A stretch of 64,000 nt of DNA from Parafrankia irregularis (GTDB lineage Bacteria; Actinomycetota; Actinomycetes; Frankiales; Frankiaceae): positions 1 to 64,000 of the forward strand of contig NZ_FAOZ01000013.1 in the NCBI RefSeq assembly GCF_001536285.1, written 5' to 3'. Position numbers and translations under genes: made by a program. A model generated the notes under the pieces. That model had not been told where the DNA came from. It searched no databases and worked only from the letters and a program-made list of their open reading frames with translations. Positions 22,165 to 32,785 of the stretch are shown here, piece after piece. Within the stretch, counting starts at the first letter, position 1. Every line of letters begins with the position of its first letter.

Positions 22165-23165
22165 CCGCCAGAACCCGGACCGGCGGCCACCGGATCACCC
22201 GCCGGACCAGCCGCCGCATGGTCCGCGTCCGCTCCCGCAGCCAGGTCCGGCCCCGCGGCCAGGTCCGGCCCCGCCGCCGGGCCGGCGTTGCGCGCGGACA
22301 GAGCGGCGAGGCCGGCTGCGAGCAGAACACCCTCATCCACCGCGCAGCCGGTGAAATGGCGCACCTGGCCGACCGCCTGACCGGCCAGGACCTCCAGGCC
22401 GCCGATGACCCGGGCACCGGAGCGGTACGCCGACGCGGCCAGCGCTGTCGGCCAGGGGTGGTAGAGCAGTTCCAGCAGCGGGCAGGTCACCGGCCACGCC
22501 TGGCGGGCCAGGGTGTCGGTCACACCCGCCGGAGTCGTCGAGATCACCAGATCCGGGCCGGGTGGCACGCCGCCCGAGAGGATTCCCCAGGGCAGCGGCG
22601 TCACCGCGACTCCGAGCCGGGCACCGATCCCGACGAGCTCCGCGACCGCACCCGGGCGGCGGGCCACGATGGCGACCCGGGGTGTTCCCGCCCGCGCGAG
22701 CGCGGCGACGACCGCACGGGCGGTCCCGCCCGCCCCGAGCATCAGCGGCTGGACCGGAACCGCCCGGCCGAGGAGTCGACGCAACGCGTACCCGACCCCG
22801 TCGACGTCGGTGTTGAACCCGGCCAGGTGGCCGTTCGACCGCACGACCACGGTGTTCACCGCGCCCAGCAGCGCGGCGGTGGGATCGACCTCGTCAAGCA
22901 GCTCGACCGCCGCCGTCTTCAGCGGCATGGTCAGCGAGACACCGGCCCAGCCGGGCTCGTCGCGCAGGCGTCCGAGCATGGCCGGCAGGCCGGCCTCGTC
23001 ACATTCGATCGCGGTATAGGTCAGATCGAGACCGAGACGGGTGTAGGCGGCCATGTGCAGCGTCGGCGAGAGGGAGTGCCCCACCGGCGCGCCGAGCACC
23101 GCCGCACGGCGAGCGACCGGGCCCACCCCGATGGGCTCCGCGCGGTCGCCTGAGCTGATCGCCAC
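22161..23165 (-). CDS. aroE: Shikimate dehydrogenase (primary metabolism)
   Basis: NADPH-dependent reduction of 3-dehydroshikimate. The substrate site GAPVGHSLSPTLHMAAY is canonical (the S-L-S serines contact the shikimate carboxylate). SLTMPLKTAAVE holds the catalytic lysine, NTDVDGVGYALRR the catalytic aspartate, and MLGAGGTARAVVAAL the NADP loop. The fold ends near residue 285. It is followed by a repetitive Ala/Gly/Pro/Asp tail (AAGPDLAAGPDLAAGAD) of about 45 residues. It lies 3 bp downstream of mltG. Compare the diverged paralogue at 55977, which lacks the S-L-S motif. Confidence 0.94.
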   Translation of the reverse strand: MAISSGDRAEPIGVGPVARRAAVLGAPVGHSLSPTLHMAAYTRLGLDLTYTAIECDEAGLPAMLGRLRDEPGWAGVSLTMPLKTAAVELLDEVDPTAALLGAVNTVVVRSNGHLAGFNTDVDGVGYALRRLLGRAVPVQPLMLGAGGTARAVVAALARAGTPRVAIVARRPGAVAELVGIGARLGVAVTPLPWGILSGGVPPGPDLVISTTPAGVTDTLARQAWPVTCPLLELLYHPWPTALAASAYRSGARVIGGLEVLAGQAVGQVRHFTGCAVDEGVLLAAGLAALSARNAGPAAGPDLAAGPDLAAGADADHAAAGPAGDPVAAGPGSGG

Positions 23166-23168
23166 GGT

Positions 23169-24623
23169 CTACTCCGATCCTCCCTGGCGGCGGTACTCCA
23201 CCATCGCCTCGTCGAACTCCGCCTGGGTGGCGGCGAACCTGGTCTCGTGGGTCTGGGGCATCGAGACGAAGTAGAACCAGGGCCCGTCCGCCGGCTTCAG
23301 CGCCGACTCCAGCGCCCAGGTGCTGGGGCTGGCGATCGCTCCGGGCGGGAGCCCCTGGACGGCCCGGGTGTTGTACGGGTTGCTGCTGCGCAGCTGCTCC
23401 TGGGTCAGCCTGCCCTCGTACTCGTTCATCGCGTACCGGGTGGTCGAGTCCATGTCGAGCCGTCGGAAGCCGCCGGAGTCGTCCGCCAGCCGGTTGTAGA
23501 TGACCCGGGCGACCTTGGGGCCCTCGTCCTTGTTCGCGACCTCCTTCTCGATGATGGAGGCGATGATGACGATGTCGTGCGGCGTCTCGCCCAGCGCCCT
23601 GGCCTGGCCGACGAGGTCGGTCTTCTGCGCGTAGGCGTTGAACCGGGCGACGGCGTCCTTGAGCACGTCGACCGGGTCGGTGCCCGGGGCCACGTCGTAG
23701 GTGGACGGGAAGAGGTAGCCCTCCAGCGTGTTGCTCGCATAGTCGGGCAGCCCCAGCGAGCTGGGATCCTTGGCCAGCGCCTCCAGCTCGGCCATCGGCC
23801 GGCCGGTCCGCGCGGAGAGCTCCTGGAGGACCTTCCGGACCGTGTCCCCCGGGTTGATGGTGTAGCGGAACAGCGCCGATGACGCGTCGTCCAGCAGCGC
23901 GTCCAGTGCCGAGGCCGCGCTCATCTTCTCGCGCAGCCGGTAGGTACCCGGCTGGATCGACAGGGCTCGGCTGTCCTGGGTCGCCACGTTCACGAAGGCC
24001 TGCCGGCTCGCCACGACATCTGCCTTGACGAGCGTGGCGGCGATTTCGGACGATGTGGCACCCGCGGGGATCTGGATGACGACGATGCCCTCACCCCCGC
24101 CGGCGTAGTCCGCGGCGGGCTCGCCGCCGATCCGGCCGATGACCTTGCCGACACCGATGATCCCCGCTCCGAGAAGCACGGCGACCACGACCAGGACACC
24201 GATGAGCCGCGGCAGCGCGCTGCCCGACCGGCGCTCCCGGGCCCCGTCCGGCCCACCGCGACGGCGGCGGCCGGAGCCGCGACCGTCACCGGACGGGTCG
24301 TCGTCGTAGCGGTCCTCACCGTCGTAGGACCCGTCGTCGTAGTCGTCGCCGTCGTAACCCTCAGCGTCGTGGTAGCCGTCGTAGGGCCCGTCGTCATAGC
24401 CGTCGACGTCGTCGTAGGGCCCGTCGCCGCGGACGCCCCGGCCACCGGCGGCGGCTGACGCGGCCTGCGGGCCGGTTCCCGGCGCCGGCCGACGCTGACC
24501 GGGCCCGGACGCCGCACCGGCACGCCGGCGCCCCTCGCGGCGCCGGAGCTCCTCGAAGTCGTCGTACTCGTCGCCAGCGGCGCCGCCGAACAGGCCGTCG
24601 AATCCGTCCGCGCCGCGGCTCAC
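23169..24623 (-). CDS. mltG: Endolytic peptidoglycan transglycosylase MltG
   Basis: Inner-membrane lytic transglycosylase that cuts nascent glycan strands. After an acidic, Tyr/Asp/Gly-repeat cytoplasmic tail of about 150 residues (units like DGYDDGPYDG), one membrane anchor is visible (LIGVLVVVAVLLGAGIIGVG). Then comes a LysM-like region and the YceG catalytic domain with ASIIEKEVANKDEGPKVARV, whose glutamate is the catalytic residue, followed by STTRYAMNEYEG and NPYNTRAVQGLPPGAIASP. The start is near 24623 and overlaps the ruvX stop by 4 bp. Standard position between ruvX and aroE. Confidence 0.95.
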   Translation of the reverse strand: MSRGADGFDGLFGGAAGDEYDDFEELRRREGRRRAGAASGPGQRRPAPGTGPQAASAAAGGRGVRGDGPYDDVDGYDDGPYDGYHDAEGYDGDDYDDGSYDGEDRYDDDPSGDGRGSGRRRRGGPDGARERRSGSALPRLIGVLVVVAVLLGAGIIGVGKVIGRIGGEPAADYAGGGEGIVVIQIPAGATSSEIAATLVKADVVASRQAFVNVATQDSRALSIQPGTYRLREKMSAASALDALLDDASSALFRYTINPGDTVRKVLQELSARTGRPMAELEALAKDPSSLGLPDYASNTLEGYLFPSTYDVAPGTDPVDVLKDAVARFNAYAQKTDLVGQARALGETPHDIVIIASIIEKEVANKDEGPKVARVIYNRLADDSGGFRRLDMDSTTRYAMNEYEGRLTQEQLRSSNPYNTRAVQGLPPGAIASPSTWALESALKPADGPWFYFVSMPQTHETRFAATQAEFDEAMVEYRRQGGSE

Positions 24624-25237
24624 ACCGAATCCTGCGGCCGCGCGGCACCGTCCGGCGCGGCCCGGCTGGCCGCTTCCCGGGCCCGGCGGATGTCCAGGTG
24701 GTGCTGGAGGATCTGCACCGCTGCCTCCTGATCCACAAGCTCACGACGGGCCCGCGATCGCAGTCCGCGCTCAGCCATGCGGCGATGAGCCACGACCGTG
24801 GTGAGCCGCTCGTCAACGAGACGGACCGGTACGGGCGCGACACGCGTCGACAGCACCTCGGCGTACTGCCGTGCGCGGCGGACCGCCTCACCCTCCTCAC
24901 CGGAGAGCTGACGCGGCAGACCGACGACAACCTCGACAGCGTGCCTGTCCCGAACGATGTCGGCAAGCTCGTCGACGTCCTTGTGACGACGACCTGACGC
25001 ATCCCGACGCAGCGTGGTGACCGGCACGGCCAGCAGACCGTCCGGATCACTCGCCGCGACCCCTACCCGCACAGAACCGACATCGACGCCGATCCGGACG
25101 CCTCGGCCGGGTTCCTCGGCGCGGGGCGGCGCCTGGTCCGCCTCCCGCGCCGCGCCGGGGCCAGCCTCAACCCCGGCACCAGCACCGGGGTCGGGCGCGG
25201 CAGCGGGGTCAGGCCCGGGCACCGGGGTGTCGCTCAC
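24620..25237 (-). CDS. ruvX: Putative pre-16S rRNA nuclease / Holliday-junction resolvase-like YqgF (RuvX)
   Basis: RNase H-fold nuclease of the YqgF family. The domain begins [20 protein letters not shown], holding the first catalytic aspartate. It continues with [20 protein letters not shown] and [15 protein letters not shown] (second acidic site) and ends with [15 protein letters not shown] (third). About 45 Ala/Pro/Gly-rich residues precede it. The stop of the gene overlaps mltG and its start overlaps the alaS stop by 4 bp, giving a coupled alaS-ruvX-mltG-aroE run. Confidence 0.93.
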   Translation of the reverse strand: MSDTPVPGPDPAAAPDPGAGAGVEAGPGAAREADQAPPRAEEPGRGVRIGVDVGSVRVGVAASDPDGLLAVPVTTLRRDASGRRHKDVDELADIVRDRHAVEVVVGLPRQLSGEEGEAVRRARQYAEVLSTRVAPVPVRLVDERLTTVVAHRRMAERGLRSRARRELVDQEAAVQILQHHLDIRRAREAASRAAPDGAARPQDSV

Positions 25238-27876
25238 GCGCCCTGGTCGGCGACCAGCTCGCGGATCCGGGCGAAGACCTTCGGGATCATGGAGGCGTCG
25301 CCCCGGCCGCCCTGCGCGACGTCGGGCTTGCCGCCGCCCTTGCCCCCGAGCGCGGCCCAGGACTGGCGGATCAGGTCGCCGGCGCGCAGCCCGCGCCCGC
25401 GGGCGGCGTCATCGGTGGCGACCACGATGGCGGCCCCCTCGGCCTCGGTCACCACGACCACCGCCGGGCGCCCGGCCAGCCGGCCCCGGACGTCCAGCGC
25501 CAGCAGCCGGACGTCGTCCGCGGGTGTGCCGGCCGGCACCTGGGCCGTCACGAGCGCGACCTCACCGACGGCCTCCGCTCCGGCGGCGAGCGCCGCGGCC
25601 CCGGCCAGCACGGCCTGCGCCCGCAGCCGCTCCAGCTCCCGCTCCGCGTCACGCAGCCGGCCCACGATGTCGGCGACCCGGTCGGTGAGCTCGTCCGGGC
25701 GGGCCTTCAGCGCGGTCGAAAGCTGTGAGACGAGCACGTGCTCGCGGGCGAGGAACCGGAAGGCGTCGATACCGACCAGCGCCTCCACCCGACGTGTCCC
25801 GGCGGAGATGGACGACTCGGACAGGAGCTTGATCGCGCCCAGCTGGGCGGAACTGGACACGTGCGTACCACCGCACAGTTCGCGGGCGTAGTCGCCGACG
25901 TCCACCACCCGGACCTGGTCGCCGTACTTCTCGCCGAACAGCGCCATCGCCCCCAACCGGCGGGCCTCCGCCTGGGTGGTGACGTACCAGCGAACCTCCA
26001 GGTCGCGCAGCGCGACCTCGTTGACCTCGTCCTCGACGTCGGCGAGGACCGAGTCGGGCACCGCGCCGAGCGCGTGGAAGTCGAAGCGCAGCCGGCCCGG
26101 CGAGTTCAGCGAGCCCGCCTGGGTCGCCGACTCGCCCAGCGCGCGGCGGAACGCGGTGTGGACGAGGTGCGTGGCGGTGTGCGAGCGCGAAACAGCCCGC
26201 CGCCGCTCCACGTCGACCTCGACGGCGACGTCCGCACCGACCCGCAGCTCCCCGCGCAGCACCTTCACCCGGTGCATGACCAGGTCGGGCACCGGCCGCT
26301 GGACGTCGAGGACCTCGCACTCACCGCCGTCGAAGCGGATCACACCGAGGTCCGCCTCCTGGCCACCGCCCTCGGCGTAGAAGGGCGTCGTGTCCAGGAC
26401 GATGCCGACCTCCTCGCCCTCCCCGACCGCGACCCGGCTGCTGCCGTCACCGATGCCGACGAGGCCGACGACGCCGGACTCCCGCACCAGCTCGGTGTAG
26501 CCGGTGAAGGTGGTGGGCCCGGAGGCGGCCAGAATCGGGCGGAACGCCGACAGGTCGAGGTTCCCGATGCGCCGGGAGGCCCGGTCCGCCTTCGCCGCCT
26601 GGCGCTGGCGTTCCATGAGCCGGCGGAAGCCGGCCTCGTCGACGGTGAGCCCCGCGTCGGCGGCCATGTCGATGGTCAGGTCGATGGGGAACCCGTAGGT
26701 GTCATGCAGCCGGAACGCGGACTCGCCGCTGAGCTGCGCCGACCCGCTGGAGCGGGCCTGGGTCACCGCGGTGTCGAACAGGGTGGTCCCGGTCCGCAGC
26801 GTCTCCAGGAAGGCGGTCTCCTCCGCGACCGCGACCGCGGTGATCGCCTCGGCCTGGTCGACCAGCTCCGGGTAGATCGGCCCCATCGCCTGGCGGACCT
26901 CGGCGAACAGCTCCGCCATCACCGGCTCGCGGGCCCCCAGCAGGCGGGCGTCACGAACCGCCCGGCGCAGCATCCGGCGCAGCACGTAGCCGCGGCCCTC
27001 GTTGGACGGGGAGACCCCGTCCGAGATGAGCATCGCGGCGGTGCGCGTGTGGTCGGCGACGACCCGCAGGCGGACGTCCGCGGCCGGGTCCGCGCCGTAG
27101 CGGGCACCGGTGAGCCGGCCGGCGGCGTCCAGCACCGGGCGGGAGATGTCGATCTCGTAGAGGTTCTCGACGCCCTGCAGGATCGTCGCCATCCGCTCGA
27201 GGCCCATGCCGGTGTCGATGTTGCGGGCCGGCAGGTCCCCGACGATCTCGTAGCCGTACTCGCTGCCCTCACCTCGCGCGTACTGCATGAACACGAGGTT
27301 CCAGATCTCCAGGTAGCGGTCCTCGTCCGCCTCCGGCCCGCCGTCGCGCCCGTATTCGGGCCCGCGGTCGAAGTAGATCTCGCTGCACGGGCCGCAGGGG
27401 CCCGGCACGCCCATCGACCAGAAGTTGTCCTTCTTGCCCCGGCGCTGGATCCGCTCGGCGGGCAGCAGGGTGCGCCAGATCGACTCGGCCTCGTCGTCGT
27501 CGAGGTAGACGGTGGCCCACAGGTCGTCGGGGTTGAAGCCGTACCCCTCGGTGACGAGCTCGAAGGCGAACGGGATCGCCTCGGCCTTGAAGTAGTCACC
27601 GAAGGAGAAGTTCCCGCACATCTGGAAGAACGAGGCATGCCGGGCGGTGCGCCCGACGTTCTCGATGTCCACGGTCCGCACGCACTTCTGCACGCTGGTC
27701 GCGCGGCTCCACGGCGGGGTGAGGTCGCCGACGAAATAGGGCTTGAACGGCACCATGCCGGCGTTGACCAGCAGCAGCGTCGGGTCCTGCGCCACCAGGG
27801 ACGCGCTCGGGACCACGGTGTGACCCCGCTCGGAGAAGTGGTTCAGAAAGCGGCGGCGGATCTCGGCCGTGTCCAT
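25234..27876 (-). CDS. alaS: Alanyl-tRNA synthetase
   Basis: Charges tRNA-Ala. From the ATG at 27876 the protein starts [20 protein letters not shown], the canonical AlaS N-terminus, and runs 880 residues. Visible parts: class II catalytic core ([27 protein letters not shown]), the tRNA-recognition region, the editing domain with the zinc-binding [15 protein letters not shown] and [13 protein letters not shown], and the C-terminal DHHA1 domain ending [15 protein letters not shown]. No T-box leader was recognised. Two small membrane-protein genes lie upstream. Confidence 0.98.
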   Translation of the reverse strand: MDTAEIRRRFLNHFSERGHTVVPSASLVAQDPTLLLVNAGMVPFKPYFVGDLTPPWSRATSVQKCVRTVDIENVGRTARHASFFQMCGNFSFGDYFKAEAIPFAFELVTEGYGFNPDDLWATVYLDDDEAESIWRTLLPAERIQRRGKKDNFWSMGVPGPCGPCSEIYFDRGPEYGRDGGPEADEDRYLEIWNLVFMQYARGEGSEYGYEIVGDLPARNIDTGMGLERMATILQGVENLYEIDISRPVLDAAGRLTGARYGADPAADVRLRVVADHTRTAAMLISDGVSPSNEGRGYVLRRMLRRAVRDARLLGAREPVMAELFAEVRQAMGPIYPELVDQAEAITAVAVAEETAFLETLRTGTTLFDTAVTQARSSGSAQLSGESAFRLHDTYGFPIDLTIDMAADAGLTVDEAGFRRLMERQRQAAKADRASRRIGNLDLSAFRPILAASGPTTFTGYTELVRESGVVGLVGIGDGSSRVAVGEGEEVGIVLDTTPFYAEGGGQEADLGVIRFDGGECEVLDVQRPVPDLVMHRVKVLRGELRVGADVAVEVDVERRRAVSRSHTATHLVHTAFRRALGESATQAGSLNSPGRLRFDFHALGAVPDSVLADVEDEVNEVALRDLEVRWYVTTQAEARRLGAMALFGEKYGDQVRVVDVGDYARELCGGTHVSSSAQLGAIKLLSESSISAGTRRVEALVGIDAFRFLAREHVLVSQLSTALKARPDELTDRVADIVGRLRDAERELERLRAQAVLAGAAALAAGAEAVGEVALVTAQVPAGTPADDVRLLALDVRGRLAGRPAVVVVTEAEGAAIVVATDDAARGRGLRAGDLIRQSWAALGGKGGGKPDVAQGGRGDASMIPKVFARIRELVADQGA

Positions 27877-27970
27877 CGGTTCACGTCGTCCAGGGTTGTC
27901 GGGATGTGTCGGCCGGCCAGGCGGCCGGCGCCGGCTCCGCAGCCGGGATCGGCCGCCGCCGGATGGGAGA

Positions 27971-28312
27971 TCAGGGCCTGCGTGCCCCCGGCACCAGGCG
28001 CATCGTCTGCTCCGGATCAAAGCCCACGGGCGCCGGAGCGGCGAGGTGCTGACCGCTTCCGGACGGCTCGCCACCAGCCAGATCGCCCGGCTCCCCGGAC
28101 GCCTCGAGCTCGTCGAGACCCAACGCGGAGCGGATCTCCTCCTCCCGTTCGGCCATGGCCTCGGCCACGTCGGCGGCGAACTCCCGCATCGACTCTACGA
28201 GAGACCCCGCCAGGCTTGTCGGCGTGAGCGCCGACACGGCGCGTGCCACCTGGCGCACCACGAGCACACCGGTGGCCGCGCCCAGCGCGACGTAGAAGAC
28301 CCGGGTGACCAT
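27971..28312 (-). CDS. Small membrane-associated protein, DUF6167-like
   Basis: 113 residues: an N-terminal hydrophobic segment ([19 protein letters not shown]), a middle amphipathic stretch ([20 protein letters not shown]) with coiled-coil character, and a Gly/Pro-rich tail. The size, order (DUF948, this gene, alaS) and central motif match the actinobacterial DUF6167 family, whose function is unknown. Its start overlaps the stop of the DUF948 gene by one base. Confidence 0.75.
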   Translation of the reverse strand: MVTRVFYVALGAATGVLVVRQVARAVSALTPTSLAGSLVESMREFAADVAEAMAEREEEIRSALGLDELEASGEPGDLAGGEPSGSGQHLAAPAPVGFDPEQTMRLVPGARRP

Positions 28313-28809
28313 CAGCGCCCACCGCCTCGGCCGTCAGCGCCGACCGCGGTGGCCTCGGGCGAGCGCCGGGCGGACCGCCGCTGCGCCTTCTCCGCCTTCA
28401 TCTGAGCGGAGACCCGAGCCGTGACGTCCGCCTTCGTCCGCTTGGCGACCGCCTGGCGCACGCCATAGCTGAACGCGGCCACCCGCACGACGGGACCACC
28501 CAGCGTCGCGGCGAAGATCGACGTCAGGGACGAGACGTTGGTGGTCACCGTCTGCACGTTCGCCGTGATCGCGTCGATCCGTTCCAGTTCCTTGTTCACG
28601 TGCGCGAGCGCGACGTTCACCTCGTCAACGGTCGCACCCGCCTGCCGCACCCGGGCGGTGCCCTCGTCGATGACGACACCGGTCTGCCGCACCCGGGCAG
28701 CGGCCTCGTCGAAGATCTTGCCTAGCTTGAACAGGACATAACAGGCGAAGAGCACGAGCACCGCGAACGCCCCCGAGGCGATCAGGCCCGCGACCGCACC
28801 ACCGGACAT
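28312..28809 (-). CDS. DUF948-domain membrane protein
   Basis: 165 residues with one N-terminal membrane segment (AGLIASGAFAVLVLFACYVL) and a following helical region containing a repeated heptad-like pattern (RVRQTGVVIDEGTARVRQAG, TVDEVNVALAHVNKELERID). This is the DUF948 architecture. It ends in a basic tail. The ATG at 28809 has GGAGG eight bases upstream; an earlier in-frame ATG at 28824 is less well placed. It sits in the conserved rarA-DUF948-DUF6167-alaS order. Function unknown. Confidence 0.85.
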   Translation of the reverse strand: MSGGAVAGLIASGAFAVLVLFACYVLFKLGKIFDEAAARVRQTGVVIDEGTARVRQAGATVDEVNVALAHVNKELERIDAITANVQTVTTNVSSLTSIFAATLGGPVVRVAAFSYGVRQAVAKRTKADVTARVSAQMKAEKAQRRSARRSPEATAVGADGRGGGR

Positions 28810-29089
28810 GTGCTTCGCCTCCATTGTTTTCGGTAACGCCTTGCCCAGACGACACCCGCCATCTGGATGACGCCTGGCCGTGCCCCGCCGAATCACACCG
28901 CTCGCGGGTGACGTCGAGGTGACCGCCCACCCGCCCTCAGGCGCGCCTGTGGCCGGACGGGTCCGACCGGCGTGCCGATGCTGCTCGTCAGTGACCTTAC
29001 CGACCAGGACGCGCAGACCTCCGGTAACCCCCGGGCCGTCCGTGTCCGTCCCGGACCGGGCAGGGTCCGGGCGGGGGCCACGCCCCGAT

Positions 29090-30517
29090 TCAGCCCGCCG
29101 GGTCCGCCGGAGGCTCGGGAGGGCGTCCGCGCAGGACGCCGCGCAGGAACTCGACCCGCTCGGTGGCCCGCCGCTCGAAGCCGTGCCCGGTCGGGCGGTA
29201 GTAGTCCGACCCGGCGAGGACGTCCGGTGCGTACTGCTGACGGACCACCCCGTCCGGGTAATCGTGCGGATACCGGTAACCCGCGCCGTGGCCCAGCCGG
29301 GAGGCACCGCGGTAGTGGGCGTCACGCAGATGCGACGGAACGGGACCGAGCCGACCCGCCCGCACGTCAGCCGTGGCGGCGTCGATCGCGGTGATGACCG
29401 TGTTCGACTTCGGCGCGAGCGTCAGGTGGATCACCGCCTGGGCCAGCGCGAGACGGGCCTCCGGCAGCCCGACCAGCTCCAGGGCCTGGGCGGCCGAGAC
29501 CGCGACACCCAGGGCACCCGGGTCGGCCATACCGACGTCCTCACTGGCCAGGATGATCATGCGGCGGGCCACGAACCGCGGATCCTCACCCGCTTCGAGC
29601 ATCCTGGCCAGATAGTGCAGTGCCGCGTCGACGTCGCCGCCACGCATCGACTTGATGAACGCACTCACCACGTCGTAGTGCTGATCGCCCTCCCGGTCGT
29701 ACCGGACCGCCGACCGGTCGACCGCCCGTTCCAACAGCTCCAACCGGAGCGGGACCGCTTCACCAGCGCTGTCACCACCACCGGTCGTGTCGATGTCCGC
29801 GTCGGCGGCGTCGGCACCGCCGGTGTCGGCGTCGCGGGCCGCGGCCAGAGCAGCCTCCGCTCCCGCCTCCAGCGCGGTGAGCGCGCGCCGGCCGTCACCG
29901 CCCGACAGCCGCACCAGATGGTCACGGGCTTCCGCGGTGAGCGTGAGGCGGCCGCCGTACCCGCGCGGATCGGCGACGGCACGCTCGACCAGATCCGCGA
30001 TGTCCGCGTCGGACAACGGTTCCAGCGTGAGCAGCAGCGACCGGGACAGCAGCGGCGCGACGACGCTGAAGAACGGATTCTCCGTTGTCGCGGCGACCAG
30101 GGTCACCCAGCCCTTCTCCACCGACGGGAGGAGGGCGTCCTGCTGGGTCCGGGTGAAGCGGTGCACCTCGTCGATGAACAGGACGGTCCGCACACCCGAC
30201 ATGAACAGCGTGTCCCGGGCCTCGTCGATCACGGCCCGGACATCCTTGACGCCCGCGGTGACGGCGGACAGCTCGCGGAACCGGCGGCGGGTGGCCCGGG
30301 AGACGATGTGCGCCAACGTGGTCTTGCCCGTCCCAGGCGGCCCCCACAGCACGACCGACGTCGTGCCACCGCCCTCGACCAGACGACGCAGCGGGCTGCC
30401 CTCGGCGAGCAGGTGGCGCTGCCCGACGACCTCGTCGAGACTGCGCGGACGCAGCCGGGCGGCGAGCGGGCCCGACGCGGCCAGCGTGTCCGTCACGTCG
30501 GCGTCGAAGAGGCTCAC
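29090..30517 (-). CDS. rarA: Replication-associated recombination protein A (AAA+ ATPase)
   Basis: AAA+ protein of the RarA/MgsA/WRNIP1 family that acts at stalled replication forks with single-strand-binding protein. The start region [20 protein letters not shown] is typical. Walker A is [17 protein letters not shown], Walker B is [20 protein letters not shown], sensor 1 is [13 protein letters not shown]. The C-terminal tetramerisation domain includes [19 protein letters not shown]. An acidic Ala/Asp/Gly insertion lies in the middle ([20 protein letters not shown]). About 280 bp separate it from the DUF948 gene. Confidence 0.95.
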   Translation of the reverse strand: MSLFDADVTDTLAASGPLAARLRPRSLDEVVGQRHLLAEGSPLRRLVEGGGTTSVVLWGPPGTGKTTLAHIVSRATRRRFRELSAVTAGVKDVRAVIDEARDTLFMSGVRTVLFIDEVHRFTRTQQDALLPSVEKGWVTLVAATTENPFFSVVAPLLSRSLLLTLEPLSDADIADLVERAVADPRGYGGRLTLTAEARDHLVRLSGGDGRRALTALEAGAEAALAAARDADTGGADAADADIDTTGGGDSAGEAVPLRLELLERAVDRSAVRYDREGDQHYDVVSAFIKSMRGGDVDAALHYLARMLEAGEDPRFVARRMIILASEDVGMADPGALGVAVSAAQALELVGLPEARLALAQAVIHLTLAPKSNTVITAIDAATADVRAGRLGPVPSHLRDAHYRGASRLGHGAGYRYPHDYPDGVVRQQYAPDVLAGSDYYRPTGHGFERRATERVEFLRGVLRGRPPEPPADPAG

Positions 30518-30559
30518 TCACGTACCGTACGGCCCGCCAGCCCGCCGTTCGTTCGGCGA

Positions 30560-31807
30560 TCAGGAACCGGATGGGTAGGCGCCGGCGGTGCCGGTCCATT
30601 CCGTCGACGGCCGCACACCGGCCGGATCGACTCCTTGCGACCAGTCGGGCCGATCCGACCAGGCCGGCTGCCCCTGTGAACTCGGCTGTACCGGCGCACT
30701 CGGCTGCACCGCGACCTGCGGCGGACCGGGTAGCTCAGCCCAGGCAACTGGCTCGGTCAGGAAAGCCGGCTCGGTTCGACCAGCTGCCTCGGTTCGGCCA
30801 GCCGGCTCGGTTCGACCAGCCGGCTCGGTTCGGCCATGCTGCCCCGCTCGACTGTGCTGCCCCGCTCGACCAGGCTGCGCGGCCGAGCCGGACCGCGCGG
30901 CCGGACCGGACCGCGATGCGCCGGTATCCGCCCAGGACGACGACGCCGCGTCGGGTGCCGCCGGGGCAGCGGGCCGACCACGGCGATGCTGGCTCTCCCG
31001 GTCCGCCCGCGCCCGCGTGAAGGGGTCGGCGTACGTCACCCCGCCGAGCGCCGCGAAGATCACGACCGCGAGCACCGAAAAAGCGATCACGCAGACCAGC
31101 AGGGCGAGCGTGATCGGGTCCGCACCCGACACCGGTTCAGGAAGGACTGTCGCCGAAACCCGCGTCGCGGCCATGGCCGTGTAGTGCATTCCGCACACCG
31201 CCACGGCCATGATCGCCGAAGCGACCACCACGTGCCAGGCGGTCACCACCTGGAAGGCGATCCACAGCGCCGCGAGCGCGGCACCGATCGCGATGGCGAT
31301 GGACAGTGCCACCAGTGTGGGCCGATAGGTGACCTCGCTGCCGACGTGCATGGCCGCCATACCGGTGTAGTGCATGGCGGCAACGCCGAGACCCGCGATC
31401 ACTCCCCCGGCCACCAGGCGCAGCACGCTGTCCGGACGCCGGGCGACCACGGAAAGGCCCACCGCGGAGAAAACTATCGCGATCAACAGCGACAGGCCGG
31501 TGAGCGGCATGTCGTAGCGTGGGTCACGATCAGCGACCTGGTAACCGATCATCCCGATGAAGTGCATGGACCACACCGCGCCGCCGCCGAGCGACACCGC
31601 GGCCAGCGCGGTCCAGGTAAGCCGGGCACGGCCGACCGCATAGGGCACACGCATCGAGCAGACCAGCGCGGCGAACGAGCCGATCGCGGCGAGCAGCACC
31701 GAGACCGCCACAAAGAGCAGGTCCTGGCTCGCATGTTGATGGGCGACCTGCGCCGTGATCAATTGTTCCCCCCATAGGGCAAGCGAAAAGACGCCCATTC
31801 CTAACAC
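30560..31807 (-). CDS. MHYT-domain membrane sensor protein (stand-alone)
   Basis: 415 residues. The N-terminal ~250 form seven membrane segments with three MHYT-type motifs, SMHFIGMIGY, AAMHYTGMAAMH and GMHYTAMAA. Their conserved Met and His residues are proposed to bind copper and sense O2, CO or NO. No GGDEF, EAL or kinase domain follows. Instead the cytoplasmic tail is repetitive, with units such as GRTEPAGRTEPAGRTEAAG, and ends Pro/Ser/Trp-rich. It is transcribed toward rarA, 42 bp away, and may be on its own unit. Signal output is unknown; the tail may bind a partner. Confidence 0.85.
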   Translation of the reverse strand: MLGMGVFSLALWGEQLITAQVAHQHASQDLLFVAVSVLLAAIGSFAALVCSMRVPYAVGRARLTWTALAAVSLGGGAVWSMHFIGMIGYQVADRDPRYDMPLTGLSLLIAIVFSAVGLSVVARRPDSVLRLVAGGVIAGLGVAAMHYTGMAAMHVGSEVTYRPTLVALSIAIAIGAALAALWIAFQVVTAWHVVVASAIMAVAVCGMHYTAMAATRVSATVLPEPVSGADPITLALLVCVIAFSVLAVVIFAALGGVTYADPFTRARADRESQHRRGRPAAPAAPDAASSSWADTGASRSGPAARSGSAAQPGRAGQHSRAGQHGRTEPAGRTEPAGRTEAAGRTEPAFLTEPVAWAELPGPPQVAVQPSAPVQPSSQGQPAWSDRPDWSQGVDPAGVRPSTEWTGTAGAYPSGS

Positions 31808-32785
31808 AAGTTCTCAGATAGCGGCAATGAGTCATCTGATTATGCCCAAGTGGTGCACTTGACTACTTTCCGTGACACCGGTGATCAAATTAGGGACTTC
31901 AGTCCTACTGGTGACACCCCAGAGGACCCTTGCATGGAGATCATCCGTGGCGCGACCCCGGAATTGTAGTCACTCAAAGTAGTTGCTAACTACTCTTCGC
32001 AATCACGGTGCAGTCCGAACTCCGTCTGCCGCCAGGGGCCGTCGAATGTTATTCCCACGCACCCGGGCAGGATATTCATAGCAGCATTGTTCAGCGCCAC
32101 CCGAGGCGCCACGGGCGACGTTCCGTCGACAACCACCGAATCCGGGCCTGAAATGCGCCGCGACCGGATGCGCCAGGCGGTGGGGGTGCTCCCCCGGTCG
32201 CGCGTATTGGCCGCCGCGGAGCGGTCGGGATTTGCGACATGAAGCGACATGTGGGATGCGCCTGGCCCAGAGGTGCCAGCCGCGTCCGCGTTCGCCGATG
32301 GGATGGGACACACGTCCAGAAGGACGTCGCACCGAACCGGCCGACCTGCCACGCCTCCCCAAGCCGGCCACCGGGTGCCGGTAGAAGCCAGCATCGCCAG
32401 TGGAAACCGCAGAGGTAGGTGCATTCCCTGCTGCGCGTGCATCGTCCGGTGACGCTTCTGGGCCACCATGGCACCGACCGCAGGACCTGCGCAGATGGCA
32501 ATGAGTCGCCTGCTGCGCCCACACGGGTAGCTCCAATCGGTTGACTGGAGGCCCTTATCTGGAACACGCTGCCGAGGCCGGGGGGCAAAGGCCAGCGCCG
32601 GGAACCGGGAACTCTCCGGGGGCGGCGTGGAACACAGCCGGAAAGGAAACTCATCACACTGTGGGTGTCACCTGGCCCCGACCGCGACAGCGCGTCAGCG
32701 GCGAGGATGACAGCCCGCCGTCGGAGCAGTCATGGCCGCGTCGGAATGTCCACGCGGGCTAACGAGTACATCCGGAGGAAGAGCA
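31808..32785. other. 978-bp AT-richer gap between the MHYT gene and a GntR regulator
   Basis: I see no convincing gene. Local base composition is clearly lower in G+C near 31800-32000. That part also holds two tight palindromes: CAAGTG-GTG-CACTTG (31847-31861) and AGTAGTT-GCT-AACTACT (31978-31994). These could be operators for the divergent promoters. Reading frames on the minus strand (31990-32469, 32003-32536) lack ribosome sites and recognisable motifs. Confidence 0.5.

Noticed and set aside
31990-32657. Overlapping minus-strand frames of 159-188 codons
   Set aside because: No ribosome site, no recognisable motif, and three overlapping frames of similar quality. One of them could still be a small orphan gene, but I cannot support it.
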